A DNA stretch of 64,000 nt from Verrucomicrobiota bacterium (GTDB lineage Bacteria > Verrucomicrobiota > Verrucomicrobiia > Opitutales > UBA953): NCBI GenBank assembly GCA_014193315.1, contig BJHS01000003.1:124001-188000 (forward strand). The letters run 5' to 3'. Position numbers and translations under genes: made by a program. Below, in pieces: positions 1 through 11,406 of this stretch. Numbering within the stretch: position 1 is the stretch's first letter; every line of letters starts with the position of its first letter. A model generated the notes under the pieces. That model searched no databases, was not told the origin of the DNA, and saw only the letters and a program-made list of their open reading frames with translations.

Positions 1-1880
<1,880 letters not shown>

Positions 1881-1931
1881 GGCGGGGCGGTGGGGTCATC
1901 CATTTGAACGAACTTGCCCGCCCTTGGGCAA

Positions 1932-1957
1932 TAAAAACCCCCTCTGGTGGGGTGGAT
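1932..1957 (-). terminator. Rho-independent terminator after HAD gene
   Basis: Read on the reverse strand, a short hairpin (ACCCC paired with GGGGT) is followed directly by TTTTTATT. It lies 20 bp past the HAD phosphatase stop and before acs, so acs is likely transcribed from its own promoter. Confidence 0.6.
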
Positions 1958-1977
1958 TTGCCGCGGCCCCGGCAGGG

Positions 1978-2640
1978 TCAGATGCGGGCCGGCAGTTCGG
2001 CCAGCAGTTCGCTGAAGCCCGCGACCACGCGAACGCCCAGCCCCTCGAGTCGGGTCCGGTGCTGGTGCCCGTGCGCGACCAACACGCAATCAACGCCCAT
2101 CGCGCGGGCCGACTCGGCGTCGTGGGCCGTGTCACCCACGTAGAGCACGTCCCCGGCGGGCAGGCCCAGGTCATCGAGGTGGCGGCGGGCGCGTTCCTTC
2201 TTGCTGCCTGCATGGATGTCGTCGCCACCGCAGGCTTTGCGAAAGCGGGAGCGGAGCCCGTATTGGCCTAAGGTCGCTTCCAGTAAGGTGCGTTCGTAGG
2301 CTGAGAGGACCGAATGCGAGCAGCCTTGCGCGCTCAGGCCATCGAGTAGGTCGAGCGATCCGGGATGGAGGCGGCACTCGAGCTTACGCGCCTCGTAGGC
2401 GGTCATGAAACGGACGGACATCGCGCGGAAGGAAGCCTCGTCGGGCGTGAAGCCAATTGCTTGGTAGACCTTAATCACCGGGAATTCAAAGATCTGGCGG
2501 TAGCGCTCGGGGTCGACGCTCGGGTGGCCATCCTCGGCGAGCAACAGGTTGAGCGAAGCGCAGCATAGCCAGGTGTCGTCGAGCAAGGTGCCGTTCCAAT
2601 CCCACACCGCGTGCCGGTACTCGGCGAGCGGCTTACGCAT
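1978..2640 (-). CDS. HAD-family hydrolase, phosphoglycolate phosphatase-like
   Basis: Haloacid-dehalogenase-fold phosphatase of about 220 residues, the usual size for Gph-type enzymes. HAD motif I is DWNGTLLDD close to the N-terminus. The later acidic motif is YVGDTAHDAESARAMG, and lysines in SKKERARRHL fit motif III. The substrate cannot be read from sequence; phosphoglycolate or a related small phosphoester is the family default. I chose ATG at 2640 (MRKPLAEYRHAVWDWNG), because longer readings add an unconserved Pro/Ser-rich stretch. This start overlaps the end of the upstream DUF2071 gene by 8 bp, which suggests translational coupling. Confidence 0.85.
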   Translation of the reverse strand: MRKPLAEYRHAVWDWNGTLLDDTWLCCASLNLLLAEDGHPSVDPERYRQIFEFPVIKVYQAIGFTPDEASFRAMSVRFMTAYEARKLECRLHPGSLDLLDGLSAQGCSHSVLSAYERTLLEATLGQYGLRSRFRKACGGDDIHAGSKKERARRHLDDLGLPAGDVLYVGDTAHDAESARAMGVDCVLVAHGHQHRTRLEGLGVRVVAGFSELLAELPARI

Positions 2641-3373
2641 GGGCGGGGACGAGGCCGAAGGCCTCGACGGCGACCCCGGGGCTGCAATGCGCATGATCGG
2701 GCGCCCGGCCAGCGAGCGGGAAGCCGTCCCACTCGACGGGCTGCTCGCTCCATGTTGTCAACTGCGCCAGACTCAGCGCGTAGGGTGCATGGTGGACCTG
2801 ACCTCGCATGAGTCGTCCGCCCTGCAACGTGAAGAAGTTGTAACGTTCCGCCAGGTGGAACAGGCGCGTGCCCGGCGTCGCCGGCGTCGCCGGGGTGAGC
2901 GGCTTCCAGGCGTAACGGGCGGAATGGGCATGCCCCGCGCGCAGGCAATCGAGCGTCCAGCGTTCACCGAACGGGCGGTGCGTCAGCTGCGCATGGCGGT
3001 AGGGTAGCCCGAAGCACGCCCGCGCGAGGTGCACGGCGGGTCCCCGGTCGCAGTCGAGGGAAAGGAACCACACGCCGGGCTCGCCGGCGGCGTCGCGCAC
3101 GTAGACGCGGACGTTGAGCTCGTTGAAGTAGGACAACCAAGGCAGCGCGGGTAGGCCAACGGGCCGCACCTCGTTCATCTGGAAGCCGACGATTCCGAGG
3201 TGGGTCTCGCCTTTGAAGCTATCCACCGTGAGGCCTGGTGGCAGCAGTCGCGCGACCGCGGCCGCCTCGACCCGCCAATGCAGGAAGAGCAGCTGATCCC
3301 AGCGTTGCCGCAGCACGGCACGGCGGTCCGGACGCCGGCTCGCGGCCAGCAGGCGGAGGGTGGCTGGATCCAT
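2633..3373 (-). CDS. DUF2071 (YqjF-like) protein
   Basis: Conserved protein of 246 residues whose pattern matches DUF2071/YqjF. Features are an N-terminal RWDQLLFLHWRVEAAAVARLLPPGL-type block (residues about 24-48), then FVGIVGFQM-like and FNELNVRVYVRD blocks, and GVWFLSLDCDRG. Family members have no firmly established reaction; a beta-rich ligand-binding fold is proposed. There is no signal peptide, so it is probably cytoplasmic. It overlaps the HAD phosphatase start by 8 bp, and the two are likely co-translated. The start is ATG at 3373, without an SD sequence. Confidence 0.8.
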   Translation of the reverse strand: MDPATLRLLAASRRPDRRAVLRQRWDQLLFLHWRVEAAAVARLLPPGLTVDSFKGETHLGIVGFQMNEVRPVGLPALPWLSYFNELNVRVYVRDAAGEPGVWFLSLDCDRGPAVHLARACFGLPYRHAQLTHRPFGERWTLDCLRAGHAHSARYAWKPLTPATPATPGTRLFHLAERYNFFTLQGGRLMRGQVHHAPYALSLAQLTTWSEQPVEWDGFPLAGRAPDHAHCSPGVAVEAFGLVPAHA

Positions 3374-3417
3374 CGCCCCACCATTTCGGGGCGAGGCCTC
3401 GGGGTCAAGCAGGCGGG

Positions 3418-4776
3418 TTATTTTCCGGCGCCGAACGGCGGGCGGGCGAGGTCGACCTGATAAAGCACCTGGTTGTAATCCCAGCGCGGCGTCGGCTGTT
3501 TGTTATTCGAGAAGGTCGTTACGTAGGTCCCTTCGAAGTGCAGCAGCGAGGAGTCCGCCCGGAAAGTCTCGGGATGTAGGACCGGGTTATAGAACGTGTA
3601 GTTGTCGTGGGTGGCGACCTGGCGGGCTTCGGTCCACGGCCCGGTCGGGCTGGGCGCGGTCGCCAGCCAGATCTCCCCGAGGAAGGACGAGGCCCCGCCT
3701 TTCTGGGTGAATAGCAGCAACCAACGCTTACTCCAAGGATGCCAGGCGAGGTCGCCGCCATGCGCCTCGACTTTTTTTCCCTCGGTCGTCAGCACCGTCC
3801 GGTCGGGGGTCAGGCTTTCCCAGGTCGTCGGGTCCTTCCACGCCTCGTAGGTGGCCGGGCAACGCAGGGTCGGGTAGGGATTGCAGAACAGAAGCCAAGG
3901 CTTGCCCCCTGCATCCGTCCATTTCAGCGCATGCCCGTCGGGCACTTTGGTTGGCTTGGGTTCTTCGGCAGACTTCTTCCAGAAGGTCAGCAGCGGCTTG
4001 AACTTGCCCGCGGCCGCATCCCATTCCACGAGATCCCAGCGATAGGCTTCCATGTTGCCTCGCACTTTGACCGCCGAAGCCACGAGGTGCTCGCGTCCCT
4101 GCGCATCGGGCAGCGTCGCCGCGCCCCAGACCCAGGTCGGGCCGTCGCCGGGGACCTCGGCCACGCCGCGGGGCGCACCGGCGGGATTGCGGAAGTAGTC
4201 GTAACTCACCTGCAGGGGCGGGCGTGTCGGCGGCGTGAAGCCATCGGTCGTCGCCGCGGAGACATTAAAAATCCCCAGTGGGTAGCGGGCGAGGTTGGTG
4301 TCGCCCCAGAACCAGTAAAGTTTTCCGTCGAAGCGGGCGGTCACCACGCTGTCGCAGCCAAGGACGCCGCTTTCCTTCCAGTCGAGGTGCTCGCCGAGTT
4401 TCTGGCTCTCCGCGAAGAGCCCGGCACCGGTGAGGCGACCCAGCCGACGGGCCGGTTGTGTCCGGTCTACTTCGATCCGCACGGTCGTGCCCGGGCGGGG
4501 GACGAACCGGACGCCGGCATACCCGAAGCCATCCTTCTTCACGCCGTACCCATGCCCGTGGACCTCGGCCCAGACCTCGTGCCCGAGCAACTCGGGTAAG
4601 TCGAAGGCGATCAGGCCGGCGTTATCCGAGACCAGGCGCTCGCCGTGGACCGTGCGGAGCTCGACCCCGGGGACCGGCCAATCCGTGCCGCGCTCGGTGA
4701 CCTCGAGGCGGCAGGGGGCCGCGCTGAGGTGGAGCACGCCGAGCAGGAGGCCGGGAAGGAGACCGTGCGTTCGCAT
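3418..4776 (-). CDS. secreted beta-propeller-like protein of unknown function
   Basis: A 452-residue protein with an N-terminal signal peptide (MRTHGLLPGLLLGVLHLSAA). An Ig-like or carboxypeptidase-regulatory-like segment follows to about residue 110. The larger domain has repeated Trp/Asp-rich blades (YWFWGDTNLA, TWVWGAATLP, HGGDLAWHPWSKRW, GEIWLATAPSPTGPW) resembling the five-bladed propellers of GH43/DUF4185-type proteins. The phrases SPTGPW and GDTN are typical of such sugar-active or sugar-binding propellers, but I cannot assign catalytic residues with certainty. It is probably periplasmic or extracellular. It diverges from the HisN-like gene across a 90-bp gap without obvious promoter motifs. 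Confidence 0.65.
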   Translation of the reverse strand: MRTHGLLPGLLLGVLHLSAAPCRLEVTERGTDWPVPGVELRTVHGERLVSDNAGLIAFDLPELLGHEVWAEVHGHGYGVKKDGFGYAGVRFVPRPGTTVRIEVDRTQPARRLGRLTGAGLFAESQKLGEHLDWKESGVLGCDSVVTARFDGKLYWFWGDTNLARYPLGIFNVSAATTDGFTPPTRPPLQVSYDYFRNPAGAPRGVAEVPGDGPTWVWGAATLPDAQGREHLVASAVKVRGNMEAYRWDLVEWDAAAGKFKPLLTFWKKSAEEPKPTKVPDGHALKWTDAGGKPWLLFCNPYPTLRCPATYEAWKDPTTWESLTPDRTVLTTEGKKVEAHGGDLAWHPWSKRWLLLFTQKGGASSFLGEIWLATAPSPTGPWTEARQVATHDNYTFYNPVLHPETFRADSSLLHFEGTYVTTFSNNKQPTPRWDYNQVLYQVDLARPPFGAGK

Positions 4777-4866
4777 GGCCTACTTTCAGCCGCTTCACCG
4801 CCGGCATCAAGCCGGGCTTCCGCCTTTTCGCTTGGAGGCGGCGGGCGGCCGCCTTACCCCTTGGGG

Positions 4867-5640
4867 ATGCTGAACGAAGCCAGCCAGCGCGAGTTGACGG
4901 ACTTTGCCGAGTCCTTGGCCGACCTCGCCCGCGGCGTCCTCGCCGCGGCCCACGCCCGCCTCGAGACGGAGCTGGAGATCAAGCCCGACGGTACCCCGGT
5001 CACGGTGGCCGACAAGGAAGCCGAGCGGATCATGCGGGCGGCGATCAAGCAGGCGTATCCCGGCCACGGCATCCTCGGCGAGGAGTTCGGCCCGGAGAAT
5101 ACCGACGCCGAGTTCTGCTGGGTGTTGGATCCCATCGACGGCACGAAATCCTTTCTCTCGCGCGTGCCGCTCTACGTCACGCTCATCGGCCTGCGCCACC
5201 GCGGCGTGCCCATCCTCGGGCTCATCGATCAGCCCATCCTGCGTGAACGCATCATCGGCGACAACCACGTCACGCGCCTCAACGGACGCGTCGTCCGCGT
5301 CGCCGAGGTCCCGCTCGCCGAGGCCGTCGTCGTCTCGACCGATTTCGACAACGTCCGCCGCCTGCACAAGGGCGCGCGCTGGAACCGTCTGGCCGACTCC
5401 GTGGCGCATACCCGCACCTGGGGCGATGGCTACGCGCACCTGCTCGTCGCCAGCGGCCGCGCCCACATCGTGGCCGACCCCGTGATGAACCCCTGGGACC
5501 TGATTCCGGTCATCCCGGTCCTGCGCGGCGCTGGCGCCGTGGTCACCGACTGGCGGGGTGGCGACGCCCTGACCAGTGGTAACGTCATCGCGGCCGCCCC
5601 GGGCCTGCATGCCGAGGTGTTGCGTGCTCTGTACGATTAA
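4867..5640 (+). CDS. hisN: inositol monophosphatase family enzyme, likely histidinol-phosphatase (HisN type)
   Basis: A Mg2+-dependent phosphatase of 257 residues. Metal-binding motifs are GEEFG (about 71-75), the signature DPIDGTKSF (about 88-96) and the C-terminal NPWDLIPVIPVLRGAGA, where the Asp binds the second metal. The wording DPIDGTKSFLSRVPLYVTLIGL resembles the HisN subgroup that converts histidinol phosphate to histidinol. That role fits the nearby hisD and hisA, but other IMPase substrates are not excluded. ATG at 4867 was chosen because the family N-terminus begins there; upstream codons in frame are low-complexity. The metallophosphoesterase gene follows after 9 bp and is probably in the same transcript. 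Confidence 0.8.
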   Translation: MLNEASQRELTDFAESLADLARGVLAAAHARLETELEIKPDGTPVTVADKEAERIMRAAIKQAYPGHGILGEEFGPENTDAEFCWVLDPIDGTKSFLSRVPLYVTLIGLRHRGVPILGLIDQPILRERIIGDNHVTRLNGRVVRVAEVPLAEAVVVSTDFDNVRRLHKGARWNRLADSVAHTRTWGDGYAHLLVASGRAHIVADPVMNPWDLIPVIPVLRGAGAVVTDWRGGDALTSGNVIAAAPGLHAEVLRALYD

Positions 5641-5649
5641 CGGCAGCCC

Positions 5650-6528
5650 ATGGCTGCGCCTTCCCCGCCAAACTCTCGCCCCACCCGCCGGGCATTCTTG
5701 GCGGCCTTGGCTGCGGGGGGTGCCGGGCTTTCCGCGGCCGCCTATGCCCGGTATGCCGAACCCACCTGGATTGAACTCGCCGAAGTCCCGCTCGACCGCG
5801 CCCTGTTTCCGGCGCCGCCGGGTCTCCGCATCCTGCACCTATCCGACCTCCATCTAGGACCGCACGTCTCGCTGGCACACATCGAGCACGCCGTCGAACT
5901 GGGGCTCGCGCAACGCCCCGACCTCATCGCCCTCACCGGCGATTTCATCACGGGTCGCCTCAGGGAGGCCGCGGCCTACGCTACCGTCTTACGCCGCCTG
6001 ACCGTGGCGGCTCCGACGCTTGCCTGCTTGGGTAACCATGACGCCATCGTGGCGGACGGTCCGATCGGCGAAGTCGCCCGGACCGCGGCGGTCATGGGCT
6101 TGCTGCGCGCCGCCCAGATCGACGTGCTGGTGAACGAGACGCGGGCGGTCGCCGTGCGCGGGGGCCGGCTGCAAGTCTCGGGTCTCGGCGACCTGTGGAC
6201 ACGGCAGAACCATCCGGCCCGGTGCTTGACGCTACGCCGCGGACCCGAGCGCGAGCCGCTCGCGCACCTGCTTTTGAACCACAACCCGGATGCGCGGGTC
6301 GCGGCGATGCCGTACCAGTGGGACCTCATGCTGTGCGGGCATACCCACGGGGGGCAGGTTGGGGTGCCTGGACTGGCCGAATGGCTGGCACCGGTGCGCG
6401 ACAAGTCGCACCTCGAAGGCCTCCGCGAGCGGGACGGTCGGTTGGTCTACATCACCCGCGGGGTCGGCAATCTTTACGGCGTGCGCTTCTGGTGTCGGCC
6501 GCAGGTCAGCCTGCTCGTCGTCGGTTAA
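5650..6528 (+). CDS. Tat-exported metallophosphoesterase (YkuE/LpxG-like)
   Basis: A calcineurin-like phosphoesterase of 292 residues. The N-terminus carries a twin-arginine signal (TRRAFLAALAAGG), which implies export after folding and metal loading. Metal-binding blocks are in order: HLSDLHLG, LTGDFITG, CLGNHDA, LLNHNPD and CGHTHGGQVG. This set matches the YkuE and UDP-2,3-diacylglucosamine hydrolase-like group, so a lipid-linked phosphoester substrate is possible but unproven. The stop overlaps the convergent hisD stop by 4 bp. Confidence 0.85.
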   Translation: MAAPSPPNSRPTRRAFLAALAAGGAGLSAAAYARYAEPTWIELAEVPLDRALFPAPPGLRILHLSDLHLGPHVSLAHIEHAVELGLAQRPDLIALTGDFITGRLREAAAYATVLRRLTVAAPTLACLGNHDAIVADGPIGEVARTAAVMGLLRAAQIDVLVNETRAVAVRGGRLQVSGLGDLWTRQNHPARCLTLRRGPEREPLAHLLLNHNPDARVAAMPYQWDLMLCGHTHGGQVGVPGLAEWLAPVRDKSHLEGLRERDGRLVYITRGVGNLYGVRFWCRPQVSLLVVG

Positions 6529-7829
6529 GCCTTCGGGTCGAGCCGGACCTTCAGCGAGCGACCGTGGGCGTCGAGCCGTTCCATGCGGGCGAACGCGTCG
6601 ACCACGGAGGCGGCCTTGCGCAGCGAAGCCAGGTCGTAGCGCACGAGGCTGGTGCGGCGGAGGAAGTCGGTCACGCGCAGGCCGCTGAAGAACCGGCCAG
6701 TCCCGCCGGTCGGCAGGGTGTGGCTCGGCCCGGCGGTGAAGTCGCCCAGCACGGTCGGCGTCTCGTGACCGAGCAGCAGGGCGCCCGCGGTGGTGATGGC
6801 GGCGGAGAGCGCGTTGAGCTTGGACTTGGCGACCATGAGCTCGAGGTGTTCCGGGGCGACGAGGTTGGCGACCTCGGCGGCGTCCGCGATTCGATCGACA
6901 ATCACGGCACAGACCATGTGGTCGAGGGCCAAGCGGATCTTGTCCCCATGGGTGAGCTGGGCTGCCTGCGCGCGGGCCGCGGACAGGCAGCGATCGACGA
7001 ACTCGGCGGAGTCGGCGACGAGGTAGAGTTTCTCCTTGCCGGAACCGTGCTCGGCCTGGGCGCAGAGGTCGGCCGCGACCCACGCCGGCTTGGCGGTGCG
7101 GTCCGCGATGATCATGACCTCGCTGGGGCCGGGGAGGAGGTCGATGCCGACGACGCCGAAGAGCTGACGCTTCGCCTCGGTAACGTAGGCGTTGCCCGGC
7201 CCGAAGACCTTGTCGACGGCGGGGATGCTATCGGTGCCGAGGGCGAGGGCCGCGATGGCCTGGACGCCGCCGACGGCGTAGATCTCCTTCACGCCGCAGA
7301 GATGCAGGGCGGCGAGGGTGTCGGGGTTCATCTTGCCGTCCGGGGAGGGCGGGGTGCAGGCGCAGAGGTGGGGGACGCCGGCGACTTTCGCCGGGAGGGC
7401 GGTCATCAGCGCGGTGGAGACCAGCGGCACCTGCCCGCCGGGGATGTAGAGCCCGCAGCGGCGGATCGCGTGGTATCGTTCACCCACGGTCGCGCCGTGC
7501 GGGTTCTTCGCCGTCCAGCCCTTGGGCAGGGTGCGGCGGTGGAAATCCTCGATGCAACGCGCGGCTTCCTCGAAGGCCTTGCGCTTGGCGGGGTCGAGCC
7601 GGGCGGCCGCCTGCTCGATTTGGGCGAGCGGGACGCGCAGTTGGCGGACGTTGAGCTTGGCGTGGTCGAACTTCGCGGTGTGGTAAAGCACGGCGGCGTC
7701 GCCACGTTGCTTCACGTCGGCCACGATCGCGGCCACGGCCGAACGGATGTCGGGCGCGGCCTCCCCGTTGCCGATGAAGGCGCGGAGTCGGACGGTGAAA
7801 TCCTTGTCGCTGGCCCGGAGGACGGGCAT
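6525..7829 (-). CDS. hisD: histidinol dehydrogenase
   Basis: Catalyses the last two steps of histidine synthesis, oxidising L-histidinol to histidine with two NAD+, in the cytoplasm. At 434 residues it is the normal family length. Recognisable blocks include HAPGGQVPL-like YIPGGQVPLVSTALM, GVQAIAALALGT, VFGPGNAYVTEAKRQLFG, the conserved LPGPSEVMIIAD, AQAEHG (which carries catalytic/zinc residues) and PTGGTGRFFSGL near the C-terminus. The gene follows the LolA-like gene by 4 bp and shares its strand with hisA, so histidine genes are dispersed within the tig-clp run. Start ATG at 7829. Confidence 0.96.
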   Translation of the reverse strand: MPVLRASDKDFTVRLRAFIGNGEAAPDIRSAVAAIVADVKQRGDAAVLYHTAKFDHAKLNVRQLRVPLAQIEQAAARLDPAKRKAFEEAARCIEDFHRRTLPKGWTAKNPHGATVGERYHAIRRCGLYIPGGQVPLVSTALMTALPAKVAGVPHLCACTPPSPDGKMNPDTLAALHLCGVKEIYAVGGVQAIAALALGTDSIPAVDKVFGPGNAYVTEAKRQLFGVVGIDLLPGPSEVMIIADRTAKPAWVAADLCAQAEHGSGKEKLYLVADSAEFVDRCLSAARAQAAQLTHGDKIRLALDHMVCAVIVDRIADAAEVANLVAPEHLELMVAKSKLNALSAAITTAGALLLGHETPTVLGDFTAGPSHTLPTGGTGRFFSGLRVTDFLRRTSLVRYDLASLRKAASVVDAFARMERLDAHGRSLKVRLDPKA

Positions 7830-7833
7830 CGGC

Positions 7834-8592
7834 TTAGCGCTGGGGGAAGGCGAAGGCGGCGTCCGGCACCTCGTGGTTCACGACCACTTGGGTGTACTCG
7901 ACCTGACGCACCTTCTTGCCGTCGACGAGGACGGTTTCCTTCTTGGTGAAGGCCACGCTCTCGATCCAGGTGACGTCGTCGACGACCTGGCGCTGCACCT
8001 TGCCGCCGGCCCCGACCATGTCGGAGGCGACGAGGTGGAAATCCTTGGCGTCGAAGTGGCGCAGCACCTTGAAGCCGCTCCGGTAGCTGTATTCGACGCT
8101 CTGAACCTTGGTGCCATTGACCTCGGACTCGCCCTTGTACTCGGCCTTGCCGGCGCCGGCTTCCGGGGTGCCGAAGAAGCTCAGTTCGTCGATGGCCATG
8201 TCCTTGAGGGTGCTCACGGATTCGTAGCGCATGACGCCCAACTGGGAGCGGCCACCGGTGACGAGTTCGGAACTCTTGGTCCAGCCTTCGAGGCCGTTGG
8301 CGCAGGTGATCGTCTCGGTGGAGTGGTTCGCGTTGTAGGCGAATTCGCGACGCTTGAAGGGGGTGGCGACCTGGACGATGAGGGAGCCGGCGCCCTTGCC
8401 TTCGGCGTCGGTGATCTTGGCTTCGAGGTGGAGACTCTTGATGCTCTTGAGGGCGCTGGGGTTTTTGACCATCGCGGCTTGGGCCTTGGCGATGACGTCG
8501 GCGGCGGTCAACGTGCCGGCGGCGGGGGCATCGGCGGCGAAGAGCGAGGTACCGAGCGCGAGGAAGGCGAGGAGGGGGCGAATCGAGGCCAT
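7834..8592 (-). CDS. secreted LolA-like / outer-membrane lipoprotein-sorting-type protein
   Basis: A 252-residue exported protein with signal peptide MASIRPLLAFLALGTSLFAA. The body (LTAADVIAKAQAAM, then strands ending VEYSYRSGFKVLRHF and TKKETVLVDGKKVRQVEYT, with the terminal PDAAFAFPQ) has the shape of the LolA/LppX family. That family forms a half-barrel that carries lipids or lipoproteins in the periplasm. The final VPDAAFAFP block is typical. I infer a carrier role but cannot say what it carries. ATG at 8592 starts the signal peptide. It sits 4 bp upstream of hisD, although function does not link the two. Confidence 0.6.
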   Translation of the reverse strand: MASIRPLLAFLALGTSLFAADAPAAGTLTAADVIAKAQAAMVKNPSALKSIKSLHLEAKITDAEGKGAGSLIVQVATPFKRREFAYNANHSTETITCANGLEGWTKSSELVTGGRSQLGVMRYESVSTLKDMAIDELSFFGTPEAGAGKAEYKGESEVNGTKVQSVEYSYRSGFKVLRHFDAKDFHLVASDMVGAGGKVQRQVVDDVTWIESVAFTKKETVLVDGKKVRQVEYTQVVVNHEVPDAAFAFPQR

Positions 8593-8695
8593 AGGAAGGT
8601 CGATGTTGGTGGGGGCGGGACGGTTGGCAAGCCTCCGCAAAGGTTGAAAACCCCGGGTTTCGAGGCTTTTATGGGGAATAACGCCCCGGCCGCGA

Positions 8696-9421
8696 TCAAC
8701 GGCAAGCCTGCAAGAGGCCAGCCACGTCGCAGCGACCTTCGTACAAGGCCTTGCCGACGATGGCGCCCACGAGGTTCGGGTAGGCCTTGGCCATCTGGGC
8801 CAGACGGGCAACGTCTTCCGTGCCGGCGACCCCGCCGGACGCGATGACGCCACAGGGGCAGGTCTGGAGGACCGCTTCCAAGGAAGCCCAATTGGGGCCG
8901 GTGAGCATCCCGTCGGTGTCGATGTCAGTGTAGATGACGGTCGAAACCCCGAGCTCGCCCGCTTCCTTGGCGAACTCGGTGGCGCGCAAGGCGGTGACGG
9001 CGGTCCACCCTTTGACGGCGACCAGACCGTCCTTGGCATCGATCCCCACGGCGAGGCGGGGGCCGTGGGCCTTGGCCATCTCGCGGAGGAAGGCCGGGTC
9101 GGTCGCGGCCCGGGTGCCGATGACGACGCGGCTCGCGCCGGCGGCGTAAGCTTGTTCGGCCAGCCCTCGGTCGCGCATGCCTCCTCCGAACTGGATCTTC
9201 GGCCCGAGCGCGGCGATGCGGGTGAGCGTGGCGAGGTTGAGCGGGGCTCCGCCGAAGGCGCCGTCAAGGTCGACCACGTGAATCCATGCCGCGCCGGCTT
9301 GGGTGAATTGGACGGCGGGTTCGACCGGGTCCTCGTAGTAGTTCGTGCGCGCGTCATCGCGGCCTTGGCTGAGGCGGACGCAGCGCCCGCCGCGGATATC
9401 GATGGCCGGGTAGACGATCAT
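8696..9421 (-). CDS. hisA: ProFAR isomerase
   Basis: Phosphoribosylformimino-5-aminoimidazole carboxamide ribotide isomerase, fourth step of histidine synthesis, a TIM barrel of 241 residues. The N-terminal catalytic Asp lies in YPAIDIRGGRCVRLSQG. The phosphate-binding halves are FGGGMRD and IASGGV, and the second catalytic Asp lies in TDIDTDGMLTGPN. Residue VDLDGAFGG supports HisA rather than HisF. ATG at 9421 is 5 bp past the clpX stop, so it is probably co-transcribed with the clp genes. Confidence 0.96.
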   Translation of the reverse strand: MIVYPAIDIRGGRCVRLSQGRDDARTNYYEDPVEPAVQFTQAGAAWIHVVDLDGAFGGAPLNLATLTRIAALGPKIQFGGGMRDRGLAEQAYAAGASRVVIGTRAATDPAFLREMAKAHGPRLAVGIDAKDGLVAVKGWTAVTALRATEFAKEAGELGVSTVIYTDIDTDGMLTGPNWASLEAVLQTCPCGVIASGGVAGTEDVARLAQMAKAYPNLVGAIVGKALYEGRCDVAGLLQACR

Positions 9422-9426
9422 GGGGC

Positions 9427-10752
<1,326 letters not shown>

Positions 10753-10757
10753 GGGAA

Positions 10758-11354
10758 TCAGGCGCGGCCCGGCTTGGGCTGCACGACGTGGTCGACGAGG
10801 CCGTAGGCCTTGGCTTGGTCGGCCGTCATGTAGAAGTCGCGGTCGGAATCGCGCTGGAGGTCCGCCGGGGTCTTGCCGCTGTGCTTGGCGAGGACGTGGT
10901 TGAGCGTGTCGCGCCAGCGGAGGATCTCCTTCGCCGCGATCGAGATGTCGGACGTCTGGCCGGTGGCGCCGCCACTCGGCTGGTGGATCATGATGCGGGA
11001 GTTGGGCAGGGCGTAGCGCTTGCCCTTGGTGCCGGCCGCGAGGAGCACCGTGGCCATGCTGGCGGAGAGCCCGACGCAGTAGGTGTTCACCTCGCAGGTG
11101 AGGAAGTTCATCGTGTCGTAGATCGCCATGCCCGCGGTGATCGAGCCGCCCGGCGAGTTGATGTAGATCGAGATATCCTTCTTCGGGTCCTCCATCTGCA
11201 GGAACAGCAGCTGCGCGATGATCGCGTTGGCCACCTCGTCGTAGATGGGCGCCCCGAGGAAGATGATGCGGTCCTTGAGGAGGCGGCTGTAGATGTCCCA
11301 CGCGCGCTCCCCGCGAGCATCGCGTTCGACTACGTTGGGGATGATGTAGGACAT
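10758..11354 (-). CDS. clpP: ATP-dependent Clp protease proteolytic subunit
   Basis: Serine protease of 198 residues that forms the tetradecameric degradation chamber. The catalytic Ser is in [14 protein letters not shown], the catalytic His in [11 protein letters not shown], and the Asp lies in the [12 protein letters not shown] region. The N-terminal block [26 protein letters not shown] matches processed ClpP family members. It has its own promoter candidate inside the 3' end of tig (see 11379-11406) and is followed at once by clpX. Confidence 0.97.
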   Translation of the reverse strand: MSYIIPNVVERDARGERAWDIYSRLLKDRIIFLGAPIYDEVANAIIAQLLFLQMEDPKKDISIYINSPGGSITAGMAIYDTMNFLTCEVNTYCVGLSASMATVLLAAGTKGKRYALPNSRIMIHQPSGGATGQTSDISIAAKEILRWRDTLNHVLAKHSGKTPADLQRDSDRDFYMTADQAKAYGLVDHVVQPKPGRA

Positions 11355-11378
11355 GGGTAGGAGGTGGGTTCGACGGGT

Positions 11379-11406
11379 ACTATACCCGGGACTCAGGCTT
11401 TCTCAA
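11379..11406 (-). promoter_or_regulatory. sigma70-type promoter for clpP
   Basis: On the reverse strand there is TTGAGA (11406-11401), a 16-bp spacer and TATAGT (11384-11379); each hexamer matches five of six consensus bases. The predicted start is near 11372, about 18 nt before the clpP ATG. The -35 box lies inside the last codons of tig, so clpPX can be expressed independently of tig. Confidence 0.55.

Noticed and set aside
6195-7949. Forward open frame opposite hisD
   Set aside because: It covers the confidently assigned hisD gene and encodes a low-complexity product.
8593-8695. Terminator between hisA and the LolA-like gene
   Set aside because: The hairpins GGGG/CCCC and AAACCC/GGGTTT are short and lack a proper T run, so I do not claim a transcript end.
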